Source of the DNA: Macrothele yani
Lineage: Eukaryota; Arthropoda; Arachnida; Araneae; Macrothelidae
NCBI GenBank assembly: GCA_039090855.1
Contig: CM076996.1
Span: 46,218,469 to 46,282,468 of the forward strand
DNA length: 64,000 bases
Direction of reading: 5' to 3'
In this document: one piece after another, positions 23,850 through 34,906 of the stretch
Numbering within the stretch: position 1 is the first letter of the stretch
Layout of the letters: each line of letters starts with the position of its first letter
Notes under the pieces: generated by a model
Told to the model about the DNA's origin: nothing
The model's input: only the letters and a program-made list of their open reading frames with translations
Databases searched by the model: none
Position numbers and translations under genes: made by a program

Positions 23850-26800
23850 GAGAGAAACATGTTTTACTTTTTATACTATACTAAACTTATATTTTGGCAC
23901 ATTTTCTTTAAACTACAAGAAATAGTACATTGAAATATTCACTCAGGATATTTCTTCATGAAGACTTTTATTCTGGGAATAAAAACCTTTTAGACTTCTT
24001 TTTATTTACCCCAAATCAATGGTTTTTCAAGAGGTACAATGTGATACACTATAATATACAGTTTCTATATGAAATAAATATGGAGATAAAGGTTTTGAAG
24101 TTGTAATAGTAAATGCAATGAAACCTTAGCACATGACATTTTTCTTCAGGAGAGTTGACATTTTCAGCTGCCAGAAACTAAATTAAAAATGGACTAGTTA
24201 AGTCTAATTTCTTCTTTAATTTTCCAACAGTTCATTGAATATAGCCAACTTGCAAAATGCCGATATTTTCAAAACATGCCTTTATTATTGGGAAGAAATA
24301 CCATGAAACCTCCATGCAGTTACATTAATTCATAAAATGCAATAATTTGAACATACACAGAGAAAAATCAGCAAGAAAATGAGATTTCTGCTAGTTAAGT
24401 TGCACCATTTTCTATTTAAATTTTATTAATAGGCAATTTGAAATTGCGAAAATATCGAAGGTGAAAGAAACACTAAATTAATTAAATATACAAGCAACCA
24501 CAGCAAAAAGTTTCTGCATTGGCACAGTTGTTTAACAATTATATTCCCATTACAGGAATTCATCGTTTGACAAACCAACATACTTCCCAAAATTAGCAAA
24601 CTGACTTTTATCCGTCATCCAGTGCATATCATTCATCCTATTATGATCATGGGTGAAATCCCATAACATCAGAAGGATTGTTTTCCCTGTACATTAAATG
24701 GCTATGCGGGAAAACATACTGAACACGAGAAGAGAATGCCCCAGATTTTCCTTTACTTCATTTTAGAGATCAGCCAAAATACACTTAATACCCGCTGAGG
24801 GACAGGGCCCCAAATTTGGAAATGCTGCAGTGGCTCGAAATTAGCAGGCAGACTAAAATTAAGACTGAAAGCCCTGCAAATTCCAGCAGCATGTCTCTCT
24901 CTTGCTGAAATACTGTCCTCCTGTCCATTGCCTTTGGGCTTTTTGGAATAAGTTAGGGCTCACAGTGTTTGAGGCAGCCGAACATGAAAAATTTATTGCA
25001 GTTACCCCATCTGTGGACATTCAGGCTGGGTGACTGGTCACAAACTTTTAGATTTAATAGTCAGCTCCACAGTGCCCCATTTAATGGACTACACTATAGA
25101 AGTAAATACCCCTCTTTTATTAGAAAAGGACTTTCTCAATTATTTAAAAGCTAGACAATCATTGCCGCTGCTGACACCTTCAACACCATGAGGTGAATAT
25201 AACACATCCCTTACCTACAACTAAGTTTTACAATTTCGTTCTATACTTCTAGCTTCCTTTTATTCAAAAGTTCTTTAATAATTTGATACACTTGCAAAAA
25301 TCTAAAAATGTGTGACTCACCTTTCTAGAGATTATTTTCTTTTCAGTGTCATATATGACACATTTGCACTTTTTCAATACATTCTCCATTTTGGATTTAT
25401 ATGCATTATGAACATTTGCTTATAATGGCTTTTCATGATTCTACCACAAAATGAAAAATATTAATCCAAACACGCATCGACCAAAACAATGTTTATAAAT
25501 CTAGATTTAAAATAAACAGAAAAACATTGAAAAAAATCTCTGGTACCCAAGTACATAAGGGAAACAAGGAACAGCATCTTTGCCAAAGAAAACTTTCAAA
25601 ACATCACAAAAGTTAACTGTTTTCTGGACCGTACTAAGAACACCTGGTACTATAACGTCGTTTGGAACTATTAAAAGGCACACTGTTAAAGTTTAGTACA
25701 AAAATTCTGGGCATTCCATAAAAACATGTTATTTGTTTACCTTATATGTACCAGATGTATCAGTACCAGTTTTCAGAAGAGAGAAAAGCGTACTTTGACA
25801 GCTAGAAATATTTTCCTTAAAAAAAAAAATAATTTCATTGTCTTGATTATGACGTTCAGTGGTTGACAGTTGGAAGATCGTTTTAAGTTGCAATTAGAAC
25901 TGAGCACGAATATGACAATTAACTCTCCATTTTTGATTCTATGTATGTTCAGCTAAATTGTTAATGGGTGTGAAAAGTATGATCAGAACTAAAAACTTTT
26001 TAAAGCAACAAACAGTGTCTCAGAGCCGCTTCTAAACCAACTCAGTTTAAATACGGTTTCTAACACAAATCAACTGTGATTGCTCTGAAATGTGTCACAT
26101 GTAGATTATAAACTGACAGAGGATTCACTTATCATAACACTTACTTCTAGATTCACCATTTCCTTTTCATTTCAAGAATGCACAACTGTACATTAATATC
26201 CGTGAATCGCATGAAAATTAAATGATTTTGAACGATTTTACGTTATCTGATTGTCTCCCAACGGGAAGCCGGTGATCTTGCAGTTACCTCGGCATCAAAC
26301 TCCGGGAAAACTAACGTGGTTACAGAAACAAAACAATCACTGTTGTCAGGCAAGCCCGCCATCTGTTGGTGATGTGCAAAGTTACTGAGCGAGATGACAT
26401 TTGTCTCGGTCTTTCAAAGCAACTGGCATTGACGTTTAATTCGGCTAAGTTTTGAATGAATGAATAAAATTAAAATGATTATGAATCAAATGCAACTGAG
26501 TATAGATTACACAAAACGCCATGCGTATTTTTTATTCCAAGTGATTCTCCTGAATTTTGGATGTAAAATATATAGGTAGCTTAATTAAAGTTAACGCGTG
26601 GTAAGCGTATATTTCGAGAGCAGCAGAGATGTTACAATTTCTGAATAAAAAAAAAAATATTATATAGAGTTGCGTAGCTGCGTCGTTTCACTATTTCCCA
26701 CATTTTCACATGCAGAACTTAATTCAGATCAATAGCATTTTGCAATATGAACTTTTTGTGACTGCACAGCAAGTGAAAAGAATTATATGCCTTGTGGTTA

Positions 26801-27614
26801 ATGTGTCAAACGTGCCACGAAATGCTTTTTGCAGCTTATTAAAGTCGAGTCACTAATAGATATTGATTTTCTTATTGTTTGATTAAGTACGGTTACATAT
26901 CACCGTGTCCGATATAAGTTTACAATCTCCGAACTAAAGATTTAATAAAAATAAAAAATAATAATAAAAAAGTAGAAGGAAACAGGAAAAGAAAAATAAA
27001 GCAGAGAGAAACGAAGCTTCTGTCGTGTAAAACAAAACAAAGATTTGCTTGGCAATAGGTCGAAAAGCAACGGAGGTTTTCATTAAAGAATTTTGACTTT
27101 CTTCTTTATCTGAGGATATTGACTTTCACGAAAAACGCAAGGGCAGTGATGAAAGAAAGAACATTGTCCATGGGGACTTTTCATAACTTGCCAAACTCTT
27201 TCCTTGGGTTGTAGAAGAGAAGAGTCAGTCAAGCTGAAAAATTACAACTCACGGAAAGCACACGGGATTGATAAGAATCCGGCCATCGTCTGGCTGAAAT
27301 GAATAAAATATACATTGGATTATTATATCATTTCTACAGAAAAAGAAAATGTAAGCTGGGGTAGACATCCTGAAATATATCATTAACTTACATGTTATCA
27401 ACTCTCCAAATGAACTAAAGTACTGAAAAAACTACGCACAGAACATACAGTTTCTTTTTTCATTTTGACAAAATGTCTAATCAAATATCAAGTATTTATT
27501 GTTCATTTCAAATAAACATAATCTCTCTTTTTATCAGCTTCACTCTGACCTGCATCATCTCTATGTTCTTCTTCGTTTGTTTCAGATTATTGTTTTTCTT
27601 CTTTCCTCTTTTCG
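22443..27614. other. Long AT-rich gene-free stretch
   Basis: I see no recognisable protein, RNA gene or transposon. A 26-A run followed by (GA)n lies at 23820-23857 and could be the tail of an unrecognised retroposed sequence. A GC-richer patch at 26260-26430 has no convincing open frame and could be a regulatory or exon remnant, but nothing proves that. Confidence 0.5.
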
Positions 27615-27790
27615 GGGTTTAACGAACACCGTGAGCAACTCTGAGGTGCATAAGCAGTCGCCCGTCCCTAATTTGGAGCCACTGATTCCAGAGGAACAGC
27701 TGGTACCGTAGGACCAGCACACTACCCATGCTTCATCGGGGCTCGAACTCAGTCTCACTCGGACGAACGGTCAGAAGTTAGTGCTTGGAA
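27615..27790 (-). mobile_element. tRNA-derived SINE, copy 1 (minus)
   Basis: It shares the SINE body words GAGCAACTC, ATAAGCAGTCGCCCGTCCCTAA and TTGGAGCCACTG, and then the degenerate B-box region GGCTCGAACTCAG. Copies at 40064, 44811, 45680 and 55717 supply the comparison. The A-box end is truncated. Confidence 0.75.
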
Positions 27791-27884
27791 CGAAAGACAG
27801 AAACGGGTCACTGGTCAAAGGGTCGACAATTTCTTGCGGGTCAATGTGTTCCTGACCCGATTTCGATCCGGTTTTATTTCCGTC

Positions 27885-27909
27885 TTTTTTTTTTTTTTTT
27901 TTTTTTTTT
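27885..27909. repeat. T25 homopolymer
   Basis: A run of about 25 T preceded by a region with repeated GGGTC/GACCC words (27800-27870). It could be the poly(A) tail of a minus-strand retroposon that I cannot identify. Confidence 0.8.
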
Positions 27910-28946
27910 GAAAAGAAAAATAAATATTGCAAAAATAAATCCGTACTGTGGAAATTTGTGCTAGATACTGGTGCTAGCGGAGTGAAAAAAATAATTTGTC
28001 ATGCAAAAATATTGCCGTCTCTTTCTCAAAGCAAGGAAGATTTCCACCGACAAACAATACGGCTCGGACGCGGGATTCACCGATACTATATCGTAAAACG
28101 GTACTTCCTTTACGTTTGTTTTCAGTGAGATAGTCCGGAGCAAAATACCTGCTTCTCTGGTGATTCACTCTCTCACGCCCCACGTGTCACATTTTAAGAC
28201 TGAGAATTACTTTTCACGTCGCATCTTTTCCACTGAGCATTCAGAGGTTTTCGTTTGACGCGCTAACATCCCATTCCATTGCACGTCGTGTCGGAATTAA
28301 TGCCTTATTTGTTTATATAAATTAATTTAATATTAAGGAGATTGAAAAAGGCGTCGAGGCCAACAAATACGTGCCTGTTGAAAACAAAAAGGGAAAGTGC
28401 GAATGCTAGAAGTTGTTTCGTCTCATTAAGAAACCAGAATATGTTTCACAGCAACACATCAAAATATTTTTACAATATTTTGATAAGCTGAAAGTTTCCA
28501 AAATGTGAATGCTGATTTAATGAGTGTTCCTTTCTTCTGAGGGACAATGATTAAATCAACATCCATATTTAGGAAACTTTCAACTCATTAGAAGCTGGTG
28601 AAAATTGGTGTTACTGTGAAACCTATTCTGAAGCTTGATATGTTGTCAAGAAAACAGCAAAAACTGAAATTAAACATACAACAAGTTACTTAATTCAAAA
28701 ATTTTGACTATAAACACCACCAAAATTAAGTGGACCAACCTTAAGATCACTGCTAAGGAATTTTTTACTCTCCCAGATGTGTTTGAAAACATCTGTAAAA
28801 CAGTTAGGTTATGTGAAGGACGACAGCTTCAAAACTTCCTGCAAGTGAGTAAATGATACGTTCCCGTAATACATTTGTATGGTTTCTATGAAACCTACGA
28901 TGTCCACCGCAAAGAAACTTTTTAAACGCCCTGTGGGTTTTATATA
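27910..28946. other. Unassigned sequence
   Basis: Two overlapping minus-strand frames of 60-69 codons (27961-28183) show no known motif. Otherwise AT-rich. Confidence 0.5.
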
Positions 28947-28948
28947 TA

Positions 28949-30143
28949 CGCTAAAGAGCAATTCAATTAGAGACAGCTGGCGTTACGCAAATGTGCCGCT
29001 GTGGGCGGCCCTGTAAACGGAAACGACATGACATATGCAGCGATCCGACAATATAAGGAGTGATGCGACGGGAATCAGTAAGACTCGGACGCAGTATGGG
29101 TAAGACGAAGGATCTAAGCGCATTTGATCATAGGCAATTTGTCGGGGCCCGACGAATGGGTCTCTCCATCTCGGAAGTCGTGCAGGCACTGGGATTTTCA
29201 CGAGCCACTGTGTCCCGGGTGCACCGTGAGTACATCGAATCCGGTAAAACCATCCCTGCAAGGGCCAACTGCCGTGGACAACAGCGTGTGGATGAGCGGG
29301 GTCATCGTCGGCTAGCTCGCATTGCAACAGCGGATAGACGGGCCACAGTGCAAGAAATCACTCAGCAAGTTAACGCTGGTGCACAAAAACGTGTAAGCAG
29401 CCACACCATCCAGAATCATATCCTCGCTATGGGGTACAGAAGCCATCGTCCCACGAGCGTACCGCTGCTGACCGCACATCACAGGGTGCAAAGATTAGCA
29501 TGGGCGCGGGAACATCGCCACTGGACCCTGGACATGTGGGAAAATGTTGCCTGGACTCATGAGTCGAGATTCACGTTAGTACATGCGGATGGCAGGATAT
29601 GAGTACGGCACAAACCACATGAAGCGATGGATCCTTCTTGCCAGCAGGGTACTCTTCAAGCTGGTGGGGGTGACATTCTCGTCTGGGGACTGTTTACGTG
29701 GACTGAAATGGGACTCCTGGTACGTGTGACATCGTTACCGGGATATCCTGGCCGACCATTTACTCCCGTTTGTGCGTTTTCAACATCCCACTGGGGACCT
29801 CATCCTGCAACAAACAATGCACCGTGCCATCGCTCCCGAATTGTATCCAAATGGTTGGATGAACACTCCACCGACGTGACCTTGCTTCCTTGGCCAGCTA
29901 GGTCACCTGACATCAATCCCATCGAACACATCTGGGATGCCATCGAGAGAGAGTTGTTCGAGGCTCTAACCCCCTCCATCAAATCTTCGTGAACTGTGGG
30001 AGCGTGTTCAGGGGTCGTGGATCCGTATGGCTTCCCAACGCTTCCGGTGTCATGTCGAGTCCATGCCGAGACGAATCGCCGCCGTCAAAAGGTGGTGCTA
30101 CACGTTACTAAAAAGGTATCTCTAATTCAATTGCTCTTCAGTG
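28949..30143 (+). mobile_element. Tc1-like (DD36E-type) element, family II, copy 1
   Basis: The left end AAGAGCAATTCAATTAGAGA and the right end TCTCTAATTCAATTGCTCTT are inverted repeats, with TA at both outer edges. The transposase, 29096-29992 (start MGKTKDLSAFD), has a clear helix-turn-helix (GARRMGLSISEVVQALGFSR) and a second DNA-binding half to about residue 120. The first catalytic Asp is changed to His (THESRF, about 29562). An in-frame TGA follows at 29600. Indels around 29730-29815 shift the frame and destroy the second-Asp motif. NPIEHIWD keeps the Glu. It is the sister of the copy at 38151-39448. Confidence 0.9.
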
Positions 30144-30149
30144 TATATA

Positions 30150-30838
30150 CTAGGACTGTTCAAATACAAAGGTACGAAACGTCATAAGAACGTAACCGTT
30201 AACATATTTGCCTATGCCGCTATGGGAGAACGTAGCGACACATCTAGGGATGCGATTGGAGTCGCCGGCGTGGATCGGAGCATGCGCGTGCGCCCGCATG
30301 CGTAGGAGAGAGCAGAGGCTCTTATAAAGAGCGCCGTCCAATTGACGCGGCAGTGCGTGTGAGGACAGGATGGCGTTCACATTGCAAAATTCGACGATTG
30401 AGGAGCAGCGAGGCGTTATCCGATTTCTGACAGCGGAAGGTGTTAAACCGGCCGCTATTTATCGCGGAGGGTGTGGTTCTGCTCCATGATAACGCGCGTC
30501 CACACGTCTCCAGGGTCACACACGCGGAACTGGCCAAGTTCCAGTGGGAGCAGCTTGACCATCCACCCTACAGCCCGGACATGTCGCCCTGCGATTTCCA
30601 TGTGTTTGGTCCCCTGAAAAAACATCTGAAAGGGAAGCGCTTCCACTCGGACGACGAACTCAAGAACGCTGTGCAGGACTGGGTCTCGTCACGGCCACAG
30701 GAATTCTGGGAACAAGGAATCCTTTGGCTCGTTAATCAATGGGATCGTTGTGCTACGGCCTATGGTGTATACTTTGAATAAAGTCTTCATTTATACCCAC
30801 AGTGTCGTTTCGTACCTTTTTCATTTGAACACTCCTTG
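30150..30838 (+). mobile_element. Internally deleted mariner (DD34D)
   Basis: The left terminus CTAGGACTGTTCAAAT and the complement of the right terminus (CAAGGAGTGTTCAAAT) match, and both ends abut TA. A TATAAA box (30323-30328) lies ~40 bp before the start ATG at 30370. The first ~28 codons (MAFTLQNSTIEEQRGVIRFL) join directly to the last ~100 (30440-30781). Those contain LLHDNARPH with the second Asp and PYSPDMSPCDFHVFG with the third, 34 residues apart by my count. The middle, with the first Asp, is missing, so this is a non-autonomous deletion derivative that kept both ends. CpG content is higher than in the flanks. Confidence 0.85.
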
Positions 30839-30853
30839 TATATACTGTATATA

Positions 30854-32058
30854 CACGGTGTGCCGTATCAGAATAATATGAACATTCCCGGAATCACAGT
30901 GGACCCGCTCAGATGCGTCACAGAGTGCACGCGACAGGGTCGACCACACGGAGATATAAGCGGCCGGTCAGGACAGATCAGCCGTTGTGCGTGACATAAG
31001 CACAATGGGTAGAGATAGTGATTTGACGGGCGTTAAAAAAGAATGATCATCGGCTACCGCGCCAAGGGTGGAAGCATCTCAGAAACAGCAGACTTCGTGG
31101 GCTGTTCGCGAGGTGCTGTAGAAAGGGTGTACCAAGAAAGGACCGCTGGCACACTGAGTACCTTCCGACGTCAAAACCGTGAAGCACCAAATGCTATCGA
31201 CCCCGGAGGAGGTTGACTGGCAAAGGGAAATCGATGCGCAACAGTGCAGCAATTGACCACGCAAATGAACGCTGGGGAACCCAGGTACGTGCCCCTGATA
31301 ACAGTAAAGCGAACCCTGTTACGCATGGGTCTCCTGAGTCGACGCTGCGTCAAGGCGCCCATGTTAACCCAGGTCCATCGGCAACGACGCCTGCAGTTCC
31401 CGTGGGACTACCTTCATTGGACAGGGGAAGAGTGGGAAAAAGATTGCCTTCTCCGACGAATCGAGGTTTCTGCTCCACAGAAGTGACGCTCGGTGGCGGA
31501 TACTGCGTCAAACACACGAGAATCAACACCCGGACACGCTTGTCAGTCAGCTGACAGTGGCAGTGTGCATGTCTGGGGGATGTTTTCCTCGTATGACCTG
31601 GGACGGCTGGTACCACTGGATGGGTCCCTGAACGCCAATGACTACCTGTCCATCTTCGCTGACCACACGCATTCCTTCATGTTGGACGTTTACCCTGGTG
31701 GTGATGGTGTCTACCAAAAGAACAATGCGCCGTGTCACGTCGCTAAGTGGGTGTGTGACTGGTTCCAGGAACACAACAGCGATATCTCCGTTCTTCTTTG
31801 GCCAGCGAAATCGTCCGACCTCAATCCCATAGAGCACTTGTGGGACTGTTTGGATCGACAGGTTCGACGTGTCGACCCACAACCACGTCATCTCCGGGAC
31901 CTCCGTGTTCTGCTGCAGTCCGAATGGGCACGTGTGCCCCGGGCAACCTTCCAGGGCCTCATTGCGTCCATGTCACGCCGTCTCGCCGCTGTCATTCCGG
32001 CCAAGGGTGGTTATTCCCATTATTAGGTAGGTGGTCATATTATTCTGATACGAGTGTG
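30854..32058 (+). mobile_element. Tc1-like (DD36E-type) element, family III
   Basis: The inverted repeats share CGTATCAGAATAATATGA, with TA at the edges. The transposase starts near 31005 (MGRDSDLT) and shows GYRAKGGSISETADFVGCSR (helix-turn-helix), then frameshifts before VKRTLLRMGLLSRR and the first-Asp region FSDESRF (about 31450). The last 177 codons (31493-32026) stay open. They contain VHVWGMFSSYDLG and YQKNNAPCH, where the second Asp has become Asn, and SSDLNPIEHLWD keeps the Glu. The D-to-E spacing is 36 residues by my count. It is inactive. The RTE LINE fragment starts about 8 bp downstream. Confidence 0.9.
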
Positions 32059-32065
32059 TACGTAT

Positions 32066-32755
32066 ATCATCATCATCATTGTCAACCATTATCAATCCAC
32101 TGCTGGACGAAGGTCTCCCCAAGTTTCCTCCACAACGGTCTGTCTTGTGCCTGTCTCCTCCATGTCATTCAGGCATGCTTTCGAATTCCATCCACCCATC
32201 TCCCATGTGGTCTTCTTCTGGGTCTTTTCCTGTCCCTTGGAATCCAATCTAAAATTTCGGCTGTCCATCGATGGTCTGTCCTTCTGGCAGTATGCCCAGC
32301 CCATTGCCATTTCAGATTTTTAACTCTGATCATGATGTCTTTGTAGTTCCTCTTCCAATTCAAGAAGCCTTGAATCAGAAGATAGGGAGCGTCCATTATA
32401 CGTAGCCATGGTCAGCATCAGATGGCAGCCTAGTCCGGTCCTCCGGGGATTCTTAGCACGCCCTACTGCCTTCATGTCGCACTGGCCACTGCCTTAGCCA
32501 GGTACATTCCAGCTTCCGGAGACTGAGGGCCAATATTTAAGTTGTGGAGTCATTTTAGAGGGGTTTGGCCATAACTCACCACGCTGGCCAAGCGGGTTGG
32601 TGAGTGTGGGATAGCATTACCTCTAATCCCGATGGTATAGTTATACCGCTGTTGGCAGTCGTCAGAGCCCCTTTAGTGGGAACAGGATGCACCACGAGAA
32701 GGCGGGGTTGATATTTGTCAAGGAGAGGCTGTGATGTTACGCATCACCCGACCTA
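32066..32755 (-). mobile_element. RTE-clade LINE copy 0, both ends kept, middle deleted
   Basis: Read on the minus strand, the first ~400 bp match the 5' end of the full-length copy at 34907. At about 32340-32355 the sequence then jumps to the last ~270 bp, ending in (GAT)n before a TA-rich flank. Around 2.5 kb of coding sequence is absent. Its 5' end abuts (TA)n at 32756. Confidence 0.85.
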
Positions 32756-32942
32756 TATATATATATATATATATATATATAGATGTAAGGTCAGGTGATG
32801 CGTAACATCACAGCCTCTCCTTGACAAATGTCAACCCCGCCTTCTCGTGGTACATCCTGTTCCCACTAAAGGGGCTCTGACGACCAAGGAGAGGCTGTGA
32901 TGTTACGCATCACCCGACCTTATATATATATATATATATATC
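32655..32942. repeat. (TA)n tracts flanked by fold-back copies of the RTE 5' end
   Basis: Three copies of the same 5' LINE sequence alternate in orientation. The minus copy ending at 32755 is followed by (TA)n (32756-32780) and a 104-bp plus copy (32783-32886). That joins directly to a ~37-bp minus copy (32887-32924, AAGGAGAGGCTGTGATGTTA) and another (TA)n (32925-32941). The first two form ~100-bp arms around the (TA)n, and the last two form a smaller hairpin. Confidence 0.85.
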
Positions 32943-34885
32943 TCTTATGGAAACAGCAACAAAATTAGCTGGGTCTAAGAACAAGTTGCATGTGAACAAA
33001 TTATCAGGAAAAACCAAAATGTTGATGCAAAAAAGAAGAGAGATGAGGACAACTAAAGAAGATGTGACTTCCAAAGTGGAATATATAGAGCTATGCAAGA
33101 CAGTAAGAAAAAGTATCATTGAAGACGTAAGGAAATTCAACTGTGAACTAGTGAGGAAAGCAATTGAAAGCAACCAAAGCCTAAAGATAGCAAAGGGACA
33201 TCTCAGTAAGGGAAGAAAACAGATTATGGCACTGAGAAAAGAAGATGGTTCTGTAACAAGAAATAGAGGCGAAATTTTGACAAGAGTGAAAGATTTCTAC
33301 TCCAAATTATATGAAAGGGATGATATATGCACTCCAGACATCATGAAAGATACCAGTACCAGAGTTCCTCCAGTCCTTCCAGCAGAAGTTGCACATGCAA
33401 TCAAGAACATGAAGCGAGGAAAAGCTCCAGGAGAAGATGGAATTACTGTAGACATCATACAAGAAGCAAGTGGAGAAATCGAAACAGTACTCGCCCAAAT
33501 TTTCACCCGATGCCTTAATGAAGGAAAGATTCCTGAGGATTGGAACACCGCTACAATGATCCTGCTACATAAGAAAGGTGACATTGAGGATCTCGGAAAC
33601 TACAGACCTATCAGCCTCCTATCAGTAGTTTATAAAATCTTCACTAAAGTTCTTTCACACCGCTTGAAGGTAGCACTGGACATGGCTCAACCGAGAGAAC
33701 AAGCTGGATTCAGGAGTGGCTACAGCACAATAGATCATATCCACGTGCTGAGAGAACTAATTGAAAGAGCGAGGGAATATGAACTTCCATTGTGCATGGC
33801 TTTTATCGATTATGAAAAAGCCTTTGATTCGGTGAAACCATCAGCAGTTACAATGGCTCTGAAAACCTGCGGTATTGAAGATGCATACATTAATATTATT
33901 AATAACATCTATGAAAATGCAAGTGCAAAGATTAGGCTGTTTGAAAATACAACACACGTAAAAATTGGAAAGGGAGTGAGACAAGGTGACACCATATCTC
34001 CGAAGCTCTTTAATGCCACATTGGAGGGTGTTTTTCAGTCGCTGAGCTGGGAAAACAAGGGGATAAAGATTAATGGAGATTATCTAACCCACCTTCGTTT
34101 TGCTGATGACGTAGTCAGTTTTGCAACTACCTCATCAGAGCTGCAGAGTATGATCCAGGAACTTGCTGACAAGAGTAAAGAAGTGGGATTAAAAATGAAC
34201 TTTCAGAAGACAAAAGTGATGTTCAATGCTTTTACAAGAAATGAAGATTTATCGATTGATGGAGAAAAGCTGGAGATAACAGACACGTACGTTTATCTTG
34301 GACAGCAGATATCAAGTGAGGGTCACATTGATGAAGAAATTAATCGGCGTACAAAACTTGCCTGGAGAGCTTTTGGAAGAAACAGCATAATTTTCAAGAG
34401 CAATATGCCATTATGTCTTAAAAGAAAAGTGTTTGATCAATGCATCCTTCCAGTGCTTACGTATGGTGCAGAGACGTGGACCTTAACTAAAAGAGACATA
34501 CAAAGGCTGCAGACAACTCAAAGAAGCATGGAGAGGTGCATGCTTGGTGTAACCAGGAGAGATAAGAAGAGGAACTCGTGGATCCGAAAAATGACAAGAG
34601 TGGAAGACATCATGATCAAAGTTAAATCCCTGAAATGGCAATGGGCTGGACATACTGCCAGAAGGACAGATCATCGATGGACAGCCGAAATTTTAGATTG
34701 GATTCCAAGGGACAGGAAAAGACCCAGAAGAAGACCACATAGGAGATGGGTGGATGAAATTCGAAAGTATGCAGGGGTGACATGGAGGAGACTGGCACAA
34801 GACAGACCGTTGTGGAGGAAACTTGGGGAGACCTTCGTCCAGCAGTGGATTGATAATGGTTGACAATGATGATGATGATGATGAT
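32943..34885 (+). mobile_element. RTE-clade LINE copy 1, 5'-truncated
   Basis: It starts CTCTTATGGAAACAGC, corresponding to base 36153 of the full-length copy, immediately after (TA)n. It ends with TGACAATGATGATG..., then another (TA)n and the 5' end of copy 2, so copies 1 and 2 lie head to tail. Confidence 0.9.
32947..34863 (+). pseudogene. RTE reverse transcriptase, 638-codon open frame without endonuclease
   Basis: Uninterrupted frame for the second half of the RTE polyprotein. It has the RT domain with NYRPISLLSVVYKIFTKVL, AFIDYEKAFDSV (catalytic Asp of motif A), GVRQGDTISPKLFN and FADDVVSF (the YXDD-type motif), and the RTE C-terminal region QWAGHTARRTDHRWTAEILD to VQQWIDNG. The apurinic endonuclease is absent because of 5' truncation, so it cannot mobilise itself, although the RT frame has no stop. 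The ATG used here lies inside the ancestral frame and is not a native start. Confidence 0.9.
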
Positions 34886-34906
34886 ATATATATATATATA
34901 TATATA

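Noticed and set aside
24969..25154. 61-codon plus-strand frame in the gene-free stretch
   Set aside because: Short, no motif and no supporting splice or promoter context.
30281..30294. Alternating purine-pyrimidine GCATGCGCGTGCGC as a Z-DNA element
   Set aside because: It is too short and lies in ordinary CpG-rich mariner 5' sequence. No independent evidence.
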